From assembly GCA_016794345.1 (NCBI GenBank), contig JAEUKE010000226.1, positions 50,186-114,185 of the forward strand: 64,000 nucleotides of DNA, read 5' to 3'. Each line of letters begins with the position of its first letter. Position 1 is the stretch's first letter. Of the stretch, positions 36,213 to 44,532 are shown piece by piece. The stretch is from Myxococcales bacterium (GTDB lineage Bacteria > Myxococcota_A > Polyangia > Polyangiales > Polyangiaceae). The notes below the pieces were generated by a model. It did not search any database and was not told the origin of the DNA. It saw nothing but the letters and a program-made list of their open reading frames with translations. A program made the translations under genes and the position numbers.

Positions 36213-36802
36213 TTGGTTTCTTTCGGAGCTTCTTTGGGTTCGCGGCCGGCTGCAGGTTGCCCGGCGCCCGACACGCCCAGGTCGACACGTCGGCGGAGCG
36301 CAGCCAGGCTCGCCGCTTCTCGGCGAACTGCGTGCTCCTCCGCATAGCGGAGCCGCTCCAAGGCGTCGAGCCCGGCCAGCTCTTCCGGCGCCTGGCAGGT
36401 TGCGCGAATTCCTTCGAGATATCGCCACTCTGGCTGGAGAGCGGTCCGGAACCGCGCCAGGGCCTCGTCCGGGTCCTCGTCCCCTTCGGCCGCCGAGTGG
36501 CGGGCCTCGTCCACCGCCCGGCGAAGCTGTTTGAGCCCCGCCTCGCAGCTGGGGTAGGGGGAAGGGACCACCTCGGGGAACAAGACCTGCTGGATGATCT
36601 GTAGGCTCGCGGCGAGGACCCAGCTGGCAACGAGACCCAGGAACGCGACCGCAGCGATGCGCTTGCCCCGACGAATCTCGTCTGGGGTCAGGGAGTCGCG
36701 CGGGGGCGCGCCGGGGTCGGATCCTTGGCGCCTCGGCGACGGCGGCGTGTTCTCCGGGCTCGCCACGGGCACCCGCGTCCTAGCACACACCGCGTCGCGC
36801 AT
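36209..36802 (-). CDS. Single-helix membrane protein of unknown function
   Basis: 197 residues if started at ATG 36802; GTG 36766 (185 residues) is also plausible, and ATG 36880 is unlikely. A basic, Pro-rich N-terminus precedes one membrane helix (IAAVAFLGLVASWVLAASLQII), then a charged helical domain with two Cys and a Lys/Glu/Pro-rich end. No family is recognised. Its stop overlaps the helicase start, so the pair is coupled. Its 5' end overlaps the divergent outer-membrane protein gene. Confidence 0.65.
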   Translation of the reverse strand: MRDAVCARTRVPVASPENTPPSPRRQGSDPGAPPRDSLTPDEIRRGKRIAAVAFLGLVASWVLAASLQIIQQVLFPEVVPSPYPSCEAGLKQLRRAVDEARHSAAEGDEDPDEALARFRTALQPEWRYLEGIRATCQAPEELAGLDALERLRYAEEHAVRREAASLAALRRRVDLGVSGAGQPAAGREPKEAPKETK

Positions 36803-38231
36803 CTGCTTCGTGGGCACGATTGCCCTCGTCTCGGTCCTCCTCGCTCCCCGCGCCGCGGTGGCCGACCCGCTGCCCACCAACGACTACGTCATCGACTTGT
36901 TCCAGGGGCCGCTCTTGAGCCCCATCCGCGTGACCTCGCTCGGAGGGGCCTACGCCGGCTACGCCGAGGGGACCGGCGGGCTCGTGTCGAACGCGGCGAG
37001 CCCCGCGTCGCGGTCCCTCGACTCGCTCCGTCACGTCGAGCTCTTGGTGAGCGGCTCGCTCTCGTTCCCGCTCGATATCTTCGAGAACAACGACTTTGAT
37101 AACTCCGGCGAGATCGACTCCGACTACTCGGACTTCGTCTACCTCAACGGCGGGGCGATCTTGCAGGTGGGCGCGTTCGGAGCGGGCCTGCACGCGGAGC
37201 TGCAGACCTACGAGCTCACCGACGCGGGCGGCAGCTCCGCCACCGTCGTCATCGGTCGTTACCACGCGCTGCTCGCGGCCGCGCTCGGTCGGGGCCAGCT
37301 CGCCCTCGGCGCGGGGGCGCGTGGCGTCACGATGGGGATCGCCACGCCCGGCCGCGACCTCGTGTACGTGGGCGCAGCGCCCGAGCTCGGCGTCCTCGTT
37401 CGTCCGGCGCGTGTCCCGTTTCGCTTCGGCGCGACCTACCGGTTCGCGGTCGACGGCCACCCGACCTTCGATCCTCCGACGCCCGCGCGACCGGGAGAGC
37501 CCGCCCGATCCGGGAGCTTCACGCTTCCGCGTGGCGTAGTGCTGCCCTGGGAGCTCGAGACGGGCTTCGCCGTGCAGATCGGCCCGCGGCCGCTCCAGGT
37601 CGCCTTCGACGATCCGGTCGACCTCGACGACGCGACGGAGGCTCGCGTCGGAGCGGCCCGAGCGCGGCGCCGGTCCGACCGCGATCGAACGCTCGCGCGC
37701 ATCTCGGATCCGGTGGAGCGCATTCGGGTGGACGCTGCCATCGCCGCGGAGGACGCTCGCCTCTCCGCGCTCGAAGAAGAGGAGCTCGAGCGCGTCCGCC
37801 GCCGCGCCGAAGACGAGGCGGATGACGTCTACGCGAGCCTCCCGCGCGACCGCATTCTCCTCCTCCTCTCGGTCCTCGTCAGCGGGCCGGCGACCGACGG
37901 GGTCAGCGTCGAGCGCTTCCTCGGCCAGGCCGTCGCGGGCAGCACGACGGGCGTCATCGGCGGATCGGGCGCGAGCGTGAACTTCTCACCGCGCTTCGGG
38001 GTCGAGGTGGAGCCCGTCCCGACCTGGCTCATCCTCCGCGCCGGCAGCTACTACGAGCCGAACCGCTTCGGCGGTGTCGGCCGCCAGCATTTCACGTTCG
38101 GCTCCGAGGTCCGCCTCTTCGAGTGGGACGTCTTCGGGCTCTTGCCCCGCTCGCTCTGGGGCGCCACGACCGCGATCGACCTGTCACCGCGCTACGAGAG
38201 CGTCTCGGTCAGCCTGGCCGTCTTTCGATGA
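36747..38231 (+). CDS. Outer-membrane protein of unknown function
   Basis: 494 residues from GTG 36747, the start that best gives a signal peptide (RICFVGTIALVSVLLAPRAAVA). The mature N-terminus (LSPIRVTSLGGAYAGYAEGTGGLVSNAASPA) resembles the start of FadL/OmpP1-like barrels. Alternating beta-strand pattern continues to a C-terminal aromatic/Arg end (SVSLAVFR). The middle holds a charged helical insert around residues 310-360 (RARRRSDRDRTLARISDPVERI..). It is probably an outer-membrane barrel with a periplasmic insert. The transported substrate is unknown. Confidence 0.78.
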   Translation: MFSGLATGTRVLAHTASRICFVGTIALVSVLLAPRAAVADPLPTNDYVIDLFQGPLLSPIRVTSLGGAYAGYAEGTGGLVSNAASPASRSLDSLRHVELLVSGSLSFPLDIFENNDFDNSGEIDSDYSDFVYLNGGAILQVGAFGAGLHAELQTYELTDAGGSSATVVIGRYHALLAAALGRGQLALGAGARGVTMGIATPGRDLVYVGAAPELGVLVRPARVPFRFGATYRFAVDGHPTFDPPTPARPGEPARSGSFTLPRGVVLPWELETGFAVQIGPRPLQVAFDDPVDLDDATEARVGAARARRRSDRDRTLARISDPVERIRVDAAIAAEDARLSALEEEELERVRRRAEDEADDVYASLPRDRILLLLSVLVSGPATDGVSVERFLGQAVAGSTTGVIGGSGASVNFSPRFGVEVEPVPTWLILRAGSYYEPNRFGGVGRQHFTFGSEVRLFEWDVFGLLPRSLWGATTAIDLSPRYESVSVSLAVFR

Positions 38232-38265
38232 CGATCGTGTCATTGAGGCCGAAGAGGCGGATTCG

Positions 38266-38300
38266 GTGCACTCCGTCCAGCGTGGCTGGACTCCGTGCAC
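38266..38300. terminator. Hairpin between two convergent genes
   Basis: GTGCAC at 38266-38271 pairs with GTGCAC at 38295-38300, with an inner TCCAGC/GCTGGA stem and a small internal loop. Placed between convergent stops at 38231 and 38302, it may serve as a two-way terminator. Confidence 0.45.
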
Positions 38301-38301
38301 C

Positions 38302-39327
38302 TCAGTTCATCTCTTTGGCGGACCGCTCGCTCTGCTGCGGCTCGAGGAAGGTCGCGGTGATCTCGCGCTCGAGCGCCGACAGGAGCTCGCCGTCGATCGC
38401 GGCCAGTTGGCCCGCCTGCCGCGCGACGTTGAGCGCGTAGATGAACACGCGGCTCGCGCGAGCGGGCAGGGGACGCTCGGTTCCGAGGCCGTCGTCCTCC
38501 CCGGCGTCGAAGCCGTCGAGCAGGATCAGCGCGCGCGGGTCGACGCCCTCCGCCACGAGCTCCACCCCGGGCACGTCGGAGATGTAGACGTCGGCGCCGC
38601 CGACGTATTTCGACAGGAGCGGGTTGAGCTGCGCGAACGCAGTCGCGGCCGACTTCTCCCACGCTTCCCGGGCCGGCGCCCACGGGGGCATACCGTGCAT
38701 GAGATCGAGCTCACGCGAGCGGAGGAACGCGATCGTCGCGCCCTTGCCGTCGCCCAGTTCGTCGCGCACGAGGCCGAGGTAGTAGTGCGCCTCCGCGTGT
38801 CGCGGGTCCTTCTCGGCGGCCTCCTCGATGAGGGTGCGCGCCTTCTCCACGTCGCCGAGCTCGTAGTGGGCGCGGCCCACCAGGAAGAGGTGGCTCGGGT
38901 TCTCGTAAGGCCCGTCCGGGATCTGCGCGAGGACACGCCGCGCGTCGTCCTTGTTCGCCTTGCCGATGAGCGCGTCGAACTTGAGCAGAAGCGCGTCGAT
39001 GACCTCCTCGTCGACCTCGGCCAGGTCGAGCGCCTGGTCACACATGCGGATGGCCTGGTCGTAGTCGCCGAGCGGGGAGATGTAGACCTCGGCCGCGTTG
39101 AGCATCGCCTCGAGGTAGGTCTCGTCGAGCGCGATCGCCTGCTGATAGGCCTCGATCGCCTCGTCGCCTTCTCCCTCCATGGCGGCGACGAAGCCGAGCA
39201 GGTTGTGGGCCTCGGGTGAGCTCGGGTCGAGCTCGAGCGCGCGCCGCGCCGAAGCAGCGGCGCCGCGTGTATCGCCCCGCTGGACGAGCTCCCACCCGCG
39301 ATCGAGATGCGCAGAGAACTGATCCAT
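38302..39327 (-). CDS. TPR protein with C-terminal peptidase-like domain
   Basis: 341 residues from ATG 39327; ATG 39366 adds residues not needed by the fold. About five TPR units cover residues 1-190 (for example ELDPSSPEAHNLLGFVAAMEGEGDEAIEAYQQAIALDE). The C-terminal part (LLSKYVGGADVYISDVPGVELVAEGVDPRALILLDG) resembles minimal zincin-like domains found next to TPRs in myxobacteria, but no HExxH motif is present. It is probably cytoplasmic. The function is unknown. Confidence 0.8.
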   Translation of the reverse strand: MDQFSAHLDRGWELVQRGDTRGAAASARRALELDPSSPEAHNLLGFVAAMEGEGDEAIEAYQQAIALDETYLEAMLNAAEVYISPLGDYDQAIRMCDQALDLAEVDEEVIDALLLKFDALIGKANKDDARRVLAQIPDGPYENPSHLFLVGRAHYELGDVEKARTLIEEAAEKDPRHAEAHYYLGLVRDELGDGKGATIAFLRSRELDLMHGMPPWAPAREAWEKSAATAFAQLNPLLSKYVGGADVYISDVPGVELVAEGVDPRALILLDGFDAGEDDGLGTERPLPARASRVFIYALNVARQAGQLAAIDGELLSALEREITATFLEPQQSERSAKEMN

Positions 39328-39369
39328 GCCTCGCCCTTCCTTTATTGGAAGGGAAGGCAGCGTCAAGCG

Positions 39370-41199
39370 TCACTCGTGGATGACGACCATGCTTCCGGGG
39401 CGATCGGAGCTCGAGAAGACGCCGTGCCAGCCGCGCGGCGTGCGCGGCTCCACCCAGTTGAAGACGAACTTCGCGTCGTTCGGCGCGAGGTTCACGCAGC
39501 CGTGGCTCATCTCGCGGCCGAAGTTCTGGTGCCAGAACGCGCCGTGCAGCGCGTACGAGCCCTTGAAGTACGCGACGTAAGGCACGTCTTCGATGGAGTA
39601 GGGCAGGTCGCCCGAGGCGCCGTCACCGTCCATCGTCACCGCGACGTGTTTCTCGCGGATGCGCCAGGCGCCGGTGGGCGTGGCGTGGTCCTTCTTCTTG
39701 TTGCGCGAGCGCTTGCCGGGCGAGATGAGCGCCGCGTAGACCGGCTTGTCACCGACGAGGAGCACGAGCGTCTTCTTCGTGAGGTTCACGTCGACCCACT
39801 TCTCGTCCGCGCCCACGTCGCTCGGGCGGGCGCCCGGTTCGGTGATGGTCCCTTGTTTGTCGCGGACCCAGAAGCCCTGCGTGCTCTCGCGGTAGGTCTC
39901 CTCGCCGATCTCGATCGTCTTCCCCGTGAGCGGCACGGCCGTATGCCGAGCGAGCTTGCCCTTCTCCTTGGCCGACTTCTGGTCCTTCGAGAGCTCGTAC
40001 TTCTGACCCTTGTCGCTCAGCATGAAGAAGACGGCCTTCGCGTCCTCGGGCCACTCCGTGCCTTTTGCCTCGGGCGGTTTGTTGATCCACATCCGGTCGG
40101 TGGGCGCGAGCAGGCCGCCGGTCGTGCGGTACCAGAGCCTGTCGTTCCAGCCGAAGGTCTTGTCGACCGCGATGAAGAAGCCCTTCACCATGCGCTTCGA
40201 CAGGTTGCCGTCGGCGTCTTGCTCGAGCTCCGCCAGCGTGACGACGGGCTTCTTGTCCTTGTCCTTTTCGTCCTGCTGCCACCAGGGCTTGGGCTGGGCT
40301 GCCTCCGCTGCCGCCTCTTCGGGCGCGGGCGTGCCCGTATCGAGCTTCTCGACGGCGGCCACCGCTTCTTCCGCCTTGACGTCGCCGCTGCCGGGCACGG
40401 CGCCCCCTTCGGCCTCGGGCGCGTGTTTGCCCTTGCGCCGCTCCTGTTCCGGGTCGGTCGCCTCTTCCTTCTTCGGCTCCTCCTCTTTCTTCACGAGGTA
40501 GGGCTCGTACTTCAGCATCTCGTCGCGCGTCGGGAGCGTCTTGTAGAGCGGCGTGCCGTGGAAGCGGTTGTAGGCGTATTGGTACGGCAAGATGGCCGCG
40601 AGATCGGGCTGACGGACGCCTAGCTTCACGCGCGGGTGCTCGAGATCCAACGTCGCGTACTTGCCGCAGACGTAGCCGCCCTCGACGAGCTCGTACCAGC
40701 CCTGCTTGCAGTTCGAGCGCTTGATGGGCTTGTCCTTGACGGGGACCTTGCCGCCCTGCCGGATGTACCCGAGCCGCTCGTCCGAGAAGCGCGGCTCCGG
40801 GTAGATGGGTGTCTGGAAGGCCATCGCTCCGAGGAGCGGGCCGTCGTACGGCGCGTCCGGTGTCAGGACGACGGCGCTCGCGCTCGCCGACGCGGTCGGC
40901 TGGGCTTCCACGGCCGAGCCCGAGCCCTGGGCCGTCGCCGCGGCGGTGGCGACCGCCGTTCCTGCGGGGCCGACGGCGTCGCCGCTCGGCGCGCTGAACC
41001 GCGAGGCGGGCGGAGCGTCTTCGCTGCTGCAGCCGACCCCGCCGCCGAGCCCGGTGAAGGCCAGGCTCCCTCCGGCGAGGGCGAGCACGAAGCCCACCGC
41101 CGGTGCGGCCCACCGGCTGCGCGGAGATGACGCCCGCTTGCGCTTGCCGTCGCCCGCCTTTTCGGGGCGAGCCTGGTCCTGGCGTCGAGCCGATCCCAT
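39370..41199 (-). CDS. L,D-transpeptidase (YkuD domain), membrane-anchored
   Basis: 609 residues from ATG 41199. A basic N-terminus and one hydrophobic stretch (WAAPAVGFVLALAGGSLAF), followed closely by GCSS, indicate a membrane or lipid anchor. A long linker with Glu/Pro/Lys tracts follows. The C-terminal YkuD domain has YALHGAFWH and the catalytic SHGCVNL near residue 565, both needed for activity. It should form 3-3 cross-links in peptidoglycan or attach proteins to it. The long middle region is of unknown fold. Confidence 0.9.
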   Translation of the reverse strand: MGSARRQDQARPEKAGDGKRKRASSPRSRWAAPAVGFVLALAGGSLAFTGLGGGVGCSSEDAPPASRFSAPSGDAVGPAGTAVATAAATAQGSGSAVEAQPTASASASAVVLTPDAPYDGPLLGAMAFQTPIYPEPRFSDERLGYIRQGGKVPVKDKPIKRSNCKQGWYELVEGGYVCGKYATLDLEHPRVKLGVRQPDLAAILPYQYAYNRFHGTPLYKTLPTRDEMLKYEPYLVKKEEEPKKEEATDPEQERRKGKHAPEAEGGAVPGSGDVKAEEAVAAVEKLDTGTPAPEEAAAEAAQPKPWWQQDEKDKDKKPVVTLAELEQDADGNLSKRMVKGFFIAVDKTFGWNDRLWYRTTGGLLAPTDRMWINKPPEAKGTEWPEDAKAVFFMLSDKGQKYELSKDQKSAKEKGKLARHTAVPLTGKTIEIGEETYRESTQGFWVRDKQGTITEPGARPSDVGADEKWVDVNLTKKTLVLLVGDKPVYAALISPGKRSRNKKKDHATPTGAWRIREKHVAVTMDGDGASGDLPYSIEDVPYVAYFKGSYALHGAFWHQNFGREMSHGCVNLAPNDAKFVFNWVEPRTPRGWHGVFSSSDRPGSMVVIHE

Positions 41200-41460
41200 G
41201 CGATGCGAGTCTCCAAGCGCCCGAAGGCTGTTTCGGGGAGCCAAGGTCTACTACTCGGCTGTCCGGTGTCGACGCCAATTTTTTCCTGGCTGGCCAGGTC
41301 GATGAAGCTCCGACAAAGCCCGATCTCGACGGGCATGTTTGGCGTTCGCCCAACGTCCTACAGCCAGGACCATGCCACCAGCGCCCGGCGTGATAGGGTG
41401 TGAAGACGCGACTCGGCGAGGTCCGGCCTGTGGGCAAAAAGACGCGGAGGAGTGCACCCA

Positions 41461-42870
41461 GTGACACAGCCTGAAGCGGCGAACGCCGCTCGGGGAGGGC
41501 GGTGGTTGCCGCCTGGTGTCCCGGTGCCCATCCGCGTGATCGAGCGTCTCGGTCTCTCGCCGGGCCGTCTCTTGGTGTGCGCGCTCCTCGCGCTGCTGCT
41601 CCACGTCCCGCTCCTGCCGTTCGCGCGCCTCTTCACCCTCGGCCTGTTCGATTTCCTCGACGACGAGACGGAGGAGGACGGCGAGGCGGTCGTCCCGATC
41701 GAGATCGAGGTGGAGGGCACCCTCGAGGAGGCCCCCCCCACCACGAAACAAGATCCCGTCGAGCCGCCGGGTCCGAGCGATCCGGAGGGCTACGCGGTCG
41801 CGGACGCGGGGGTCGACGCCTCGAAGGGCGCGGACGACGGCGGGGTGGACGGCGGCGAGCCGAAGGCGGCCGACGCCGCTCCTCCCGACGCTGGGCCCGA
41901 CGCTCCCCCGCCGCCACCGAAGGAGCCGAAAGAGCCGATCGCCGACAACAAGGCCATCAAGGATCTCTCGAAGAACCCGAACAACGTGCAGATCATCCTG
42001 GTCGGCTCGCGGCTGCGGGAGCACCCGGTCGGCGCGAAGCTCGGGGCGCTGCTCCCGACCCTCAAGCAGTGGGAGCCTTTTTTCAAGGGCTCCGGGATCA
42101 ATCCGATCGACGACATGGACGCGATGGTCATCACCGGACCGCAGGTGCGCATCAGCGGGGAAGTGATCGCCATCATGAAGTTCAACATCGACATGGCGCG
42201 CGTCGAGGAGACCATCCAGAAGCTCGCCGAGGGCAGCGAGGGCGTGAAGCTCGAGGACACGCCGGTGCCCGCGTGGAAGGCGACGGCCGACAAGGGCGCG
42301 CGCCTCTTCGCGGTCGTGCCGCAGAAGGGCCTGCTCTACGTGCTGCCCTGGCCCAAGAAGGGCAAGAAGGACAAGGGGCTCTCAGACGACGAGTGGAAAA
42401 AAGAGGAGCGGCGGCGCGTCGACCAGCAGCTCGCTCGCGTCAAGGTGGCGAAGTTCCCCGACTACACGAAGGAGCCCTACGCGATCGACGCCTTCATGGT
42501 CGAGCCTTACAAGCTTGTCAGCAAGACCGGCGAGGTCAAGCTCGGTCCGTTCGAGATCCAGCTCATCCCCAGGTCGCTCCTCTCGCTGCGCATCCACGTC
42601 ACCCCGAACGGAGGGGACGCCGACGTGCGGCTCACGTTCCAGGCGAAGACGGCGGACGACGCCGCCTCCGCGATGGAAGACCTCCGCACCGCGTGGCCCT
42701 TGCTCCAGGTCGGGGCCAAGAGCGAGGTCGGGATGGAGCTCCCGGACCTCACCTGGGAGCAGGACGGCGCGACAATCGAGGCCGAGGCCACGCTCCCGCA
42801 GGCTTCGCTGGAGAAGGTGTACGAGCTCGGGAGAAAACACTCCGAGGACGTGAAGCGAAAGAAGGACTGA
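41461..42870 (+). CDS. TonB-like inner-membrane protein, unknown function
   Basis: 469 residues from GTG 41461. The strong GCGGAGG ribosome site at 41443-41450 favours this over GTG 41452. One N-terminal helix (LLVCALLALLLHVPLLPFARLF) is followed by an Asp/Ala/Pro-rich linker and a soluble domain of about 300 residues (NNVQIILVGSRLREHPVGAKLGALLP). The layout is like TonB or energy-coupled periplasmic proteins, but the C-terminal domain is not TonB. Similar proteins occur in Polyangia without known function. Confidence 0.78.
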   Translation: MTQPEAANAARGGRWLPPGVPVPIRVIERLGLSPGRLLVCALLALLLHVPLLPFARLFTLGLFDFLDDETEEDGEAVVPIEIEVEGTLEEAPPTTKQDPVEPPGPSDPEGYAVADAGVDASKGADDGGVDGGEPKAADAAPPDAGPDAPPPPPKEPKEPIADNKAIKDLSKNPNNVQIILVGSRLREHPVGAKLGALLPTLKQWEPFFKGSGINPIDDMDAMVITGPQVRISGEVIAIMKFNIDMARVEETIQKLAEGSEGVKLEDTPVPAWKATADKGARLFAVVPQKGLLYVLPWPKKGKKDKGLSDDEWKKEERRRVDQQLARVKVAKFPDYTKEPYAIDAFMVEPYKLVSKTGEVKLGPFEIQLIPRSLLSLRIHVTPNGGDADVRLTFQAKTADDAASAMEDLRTAWPLLQVGAKSEVGMELPDLTWEQDGATIEAEATLPQASLEKVYELGRKHSEDVKRKKD

Positions 42871-42887
42871 AGGGCGGGCGGCTGGCG

Positions 42888-44069
42888 CTACTTCGCGGCC
42901 AGGAGGCCGAGGGCCTTGTCCGCCAGCTCGCGGTCGACGTCGCGCAGGCTGAGCCCGCGGCCCTTGCGGGGCTGCAGGAAGACGCGGCATCGATCGCTCG
43001 ATCGCGCCGGCCAGAGCGACAGCGCGTAGTCCAGCGCGAGCCCCACGAGGAGCACCCCCACGCCGAGGCCGATGAGCTCGGGCGAGGCGGACCGAACGCC
43101 GTCGACGAACAGCCGCAGCCCGACGTAGCTGCCGGCGAGCAGGCCCGCGATGCCCGCGTAGACCGGCAGGCGCGGGTACCGCACCTCGCGACGCGCGCGG
43201 GCCAGGCCGGCCGTCGGCAAGAAGGTCTCGCGCTCGAGGATCGTGCGGCCGAGCAAGATGGTGCGGCTCTTGATACGCACGCCCTCTCGCGACACGTTCG
43301 CCTCGGCCGGCCGGCGGAGCCCGAGGGCGAAGCGCGCGAAGAGCCGCGCTCCCGCGACGAGCGGCAAGACGAACGTGACCGTCAGCAAGAACGTGGCGAG
43401 CGCGCTGCGCGGCGAGCCGGTCTCTTCGGCGGAGAGGAGGACGCTCTTCGTTGCGAGCGCTTCCGGGGCCTGGCCGACGAGCGCGAGGAGCGTGACGTCG
43501 CGCAGGGCCACGCGCAGCGCGGCGCGGTGTTGCTCGCACACGGGCGCTTCGCTCCGTCCGATGGCGCTCGCCGTCACGATCGCGGCGGGCCGGTCGAAGC
43601 TCCCTGCCCGACCGTCGTCGTAACGTTCGAGCAAGAGGACGAGCGCGGACCAGAGCGGCTGGGCAGCGGGGCCGAGGCCGCGGTCGAGGTAGGGGAGCGG
43701 GTCGACGGGCGTGTGCGCGGCGATCCAGCCGAGCGCCTCCGCGACGCGGAGGCTGGCCTCGCCCTCATCCGGAGGGGACAGCCCGATGCTCCGCGCCAGG
43801 AGCACGCCGAGGAGCTGTCGCTCCGGGCGGCTCAGCGGTCCGCTCGAGCGCAGCGCGCGGATCACGTTGCCGAGCTCGGTGTCGCTCGATGCCTCGTCGA
43901 GCCCCAGCCGCGCCGCCGCCTCGTCGACACCGGCGTGCAACGCGGACCGGCGCTCTTCGAACGCGGAGAACGCCGCCGCCTGCACGAGGCGAGCGAGATC
44001 GTCCGCTCTCGGGTGCTGCCCGAGCGCCCTCAGCGAGGCGTCTCGGCTCGGGTCGGTGTCCTCCGCCAT
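42888..44069 (-). CDS. Membrane protein of unknown function
   Basis: 393 residues from ATG 44069, preceded by AAGGAG. The N-terminal half is cytoplasmic-type helical sequence. Three hydrophobic stretches follow (FLLTVTFVLPLVAGARLFARFAL; VYAGIAGLLAGSYVGLRLF; LIGLGVGVLLVGLALDYAL), with a short basic tail (RCRVFLQPRKGRGLSLRDVDRELADKAL). No family is recognised. It converges on the TonB-like gene with a 17-base gap. Confidence 0.75.
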   Translation of the reverse strand: MAEDTDPSRDASLRALGQHPRADDLARLVQAAAFSAFEERRSALHAGVDEAAARLGLDEASSDTELGNVIRALRSSGPLSRPERQLLGVLLARSIGLSPPDEGEASLRVAEALGWIAAHTPVDPLPYLDRGLGPAAQPLWSALVLLLERYDDGRAGSFDRPAAIVTASAIGRSEAPVCEQHRAALRVALRDVTLLALVGQAPEALATKSVLLSAEETGSPRSALATFLLTVTFVLPLVAGARLFARFALGLRRPAEANVSREGVRIKSRTILLGRTILERETFLPTAGLARARREVRYPRLPVYAGIAGLLAGSYVGLRLFVDGVRSASPELIGLGVGVLLVGLALDYALSLWPARSSDRCRVFLQPRKGRGLSLRDVDRELADKALGLLAAK

Positions 44070-44174
44070 GCGCGCGTGCTCCTTAGCCTTACGCCTCGGC
44101 CGCTTCCAGTCTTCCGAAACGCCCGCTGTCGCAGAAATTTGGCCAGCCCGAGGTCCTTCCGATACTCGCGACAC

Positions 44175-44432
44175 ATGGCCTCGAAGCAGCGCGCGATCAC
44201 CGAGCTCCGGACCCACATCCGCGAGATGCTGGAGCTCCTCGCCCAAGGCTCGACGTTCCCGAAGCTCTCCCGAGCGCAGGGTCAGGTGGATGGCTACATG
44301 CGCGCCTTGCTCGACAGCGGGCAGGCCACGGAGCGCGAGCTCCTCGCGCTCGTGGCCGACGTCCGGCGCGAGATGCGCGGCGAAGCCACCGCCGAGGTGA
44401 CGTTCGACGAGCCGGCCATCCGCGTCGCCTGA
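44175..44432 (+). CDS. Small helical protein, unknown function
   Basis: 85 residues from ATG 44175. The sequence is strongly helical and amphipathic (ITELRTHIREMLELLAQGSTFPKLSRAQGQVDGYMRALLDSG is one example of its pattern across residues 8-50) with no Cys or membrane segment. It is divergent from the membrane-protein gene and ends just before the hairpin 44446-44468. Composition supports coding. No function is known. Confidence 0.65.
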   Translation: MASKQRAITELRTHIREMLELLAQGSTFPKLSRAQGQVDGYMRALLDSGQATERELLALVADVRREMRGEATAEVTFDEPAIRVA

Positions 44433-44445
44433 TCGTCGCTGTTCT

Positions 44446-44468
44446 CCCCCCTCACGAAGTGAGGGGGG
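44446..44468. terminator. Perfect 10-bp hairpin between convergent genes
   Basis: CCCCCCTCAC, loop GAA, GTGAGGGGGG. It lies 14 bases after the small helical protein and about 65 bases past the end of the large surface-protein gene on the other strand. No T-tract; probably a terminator or RNA-stabilising end. Confidence 0.6.
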
Positions 44469-44532
44469 CAGGGGGGGGAAACGACAAGGATGACGCCGAA
44501 GAGCGCTCGACGTCACCCGTATCCGCGTTGGG

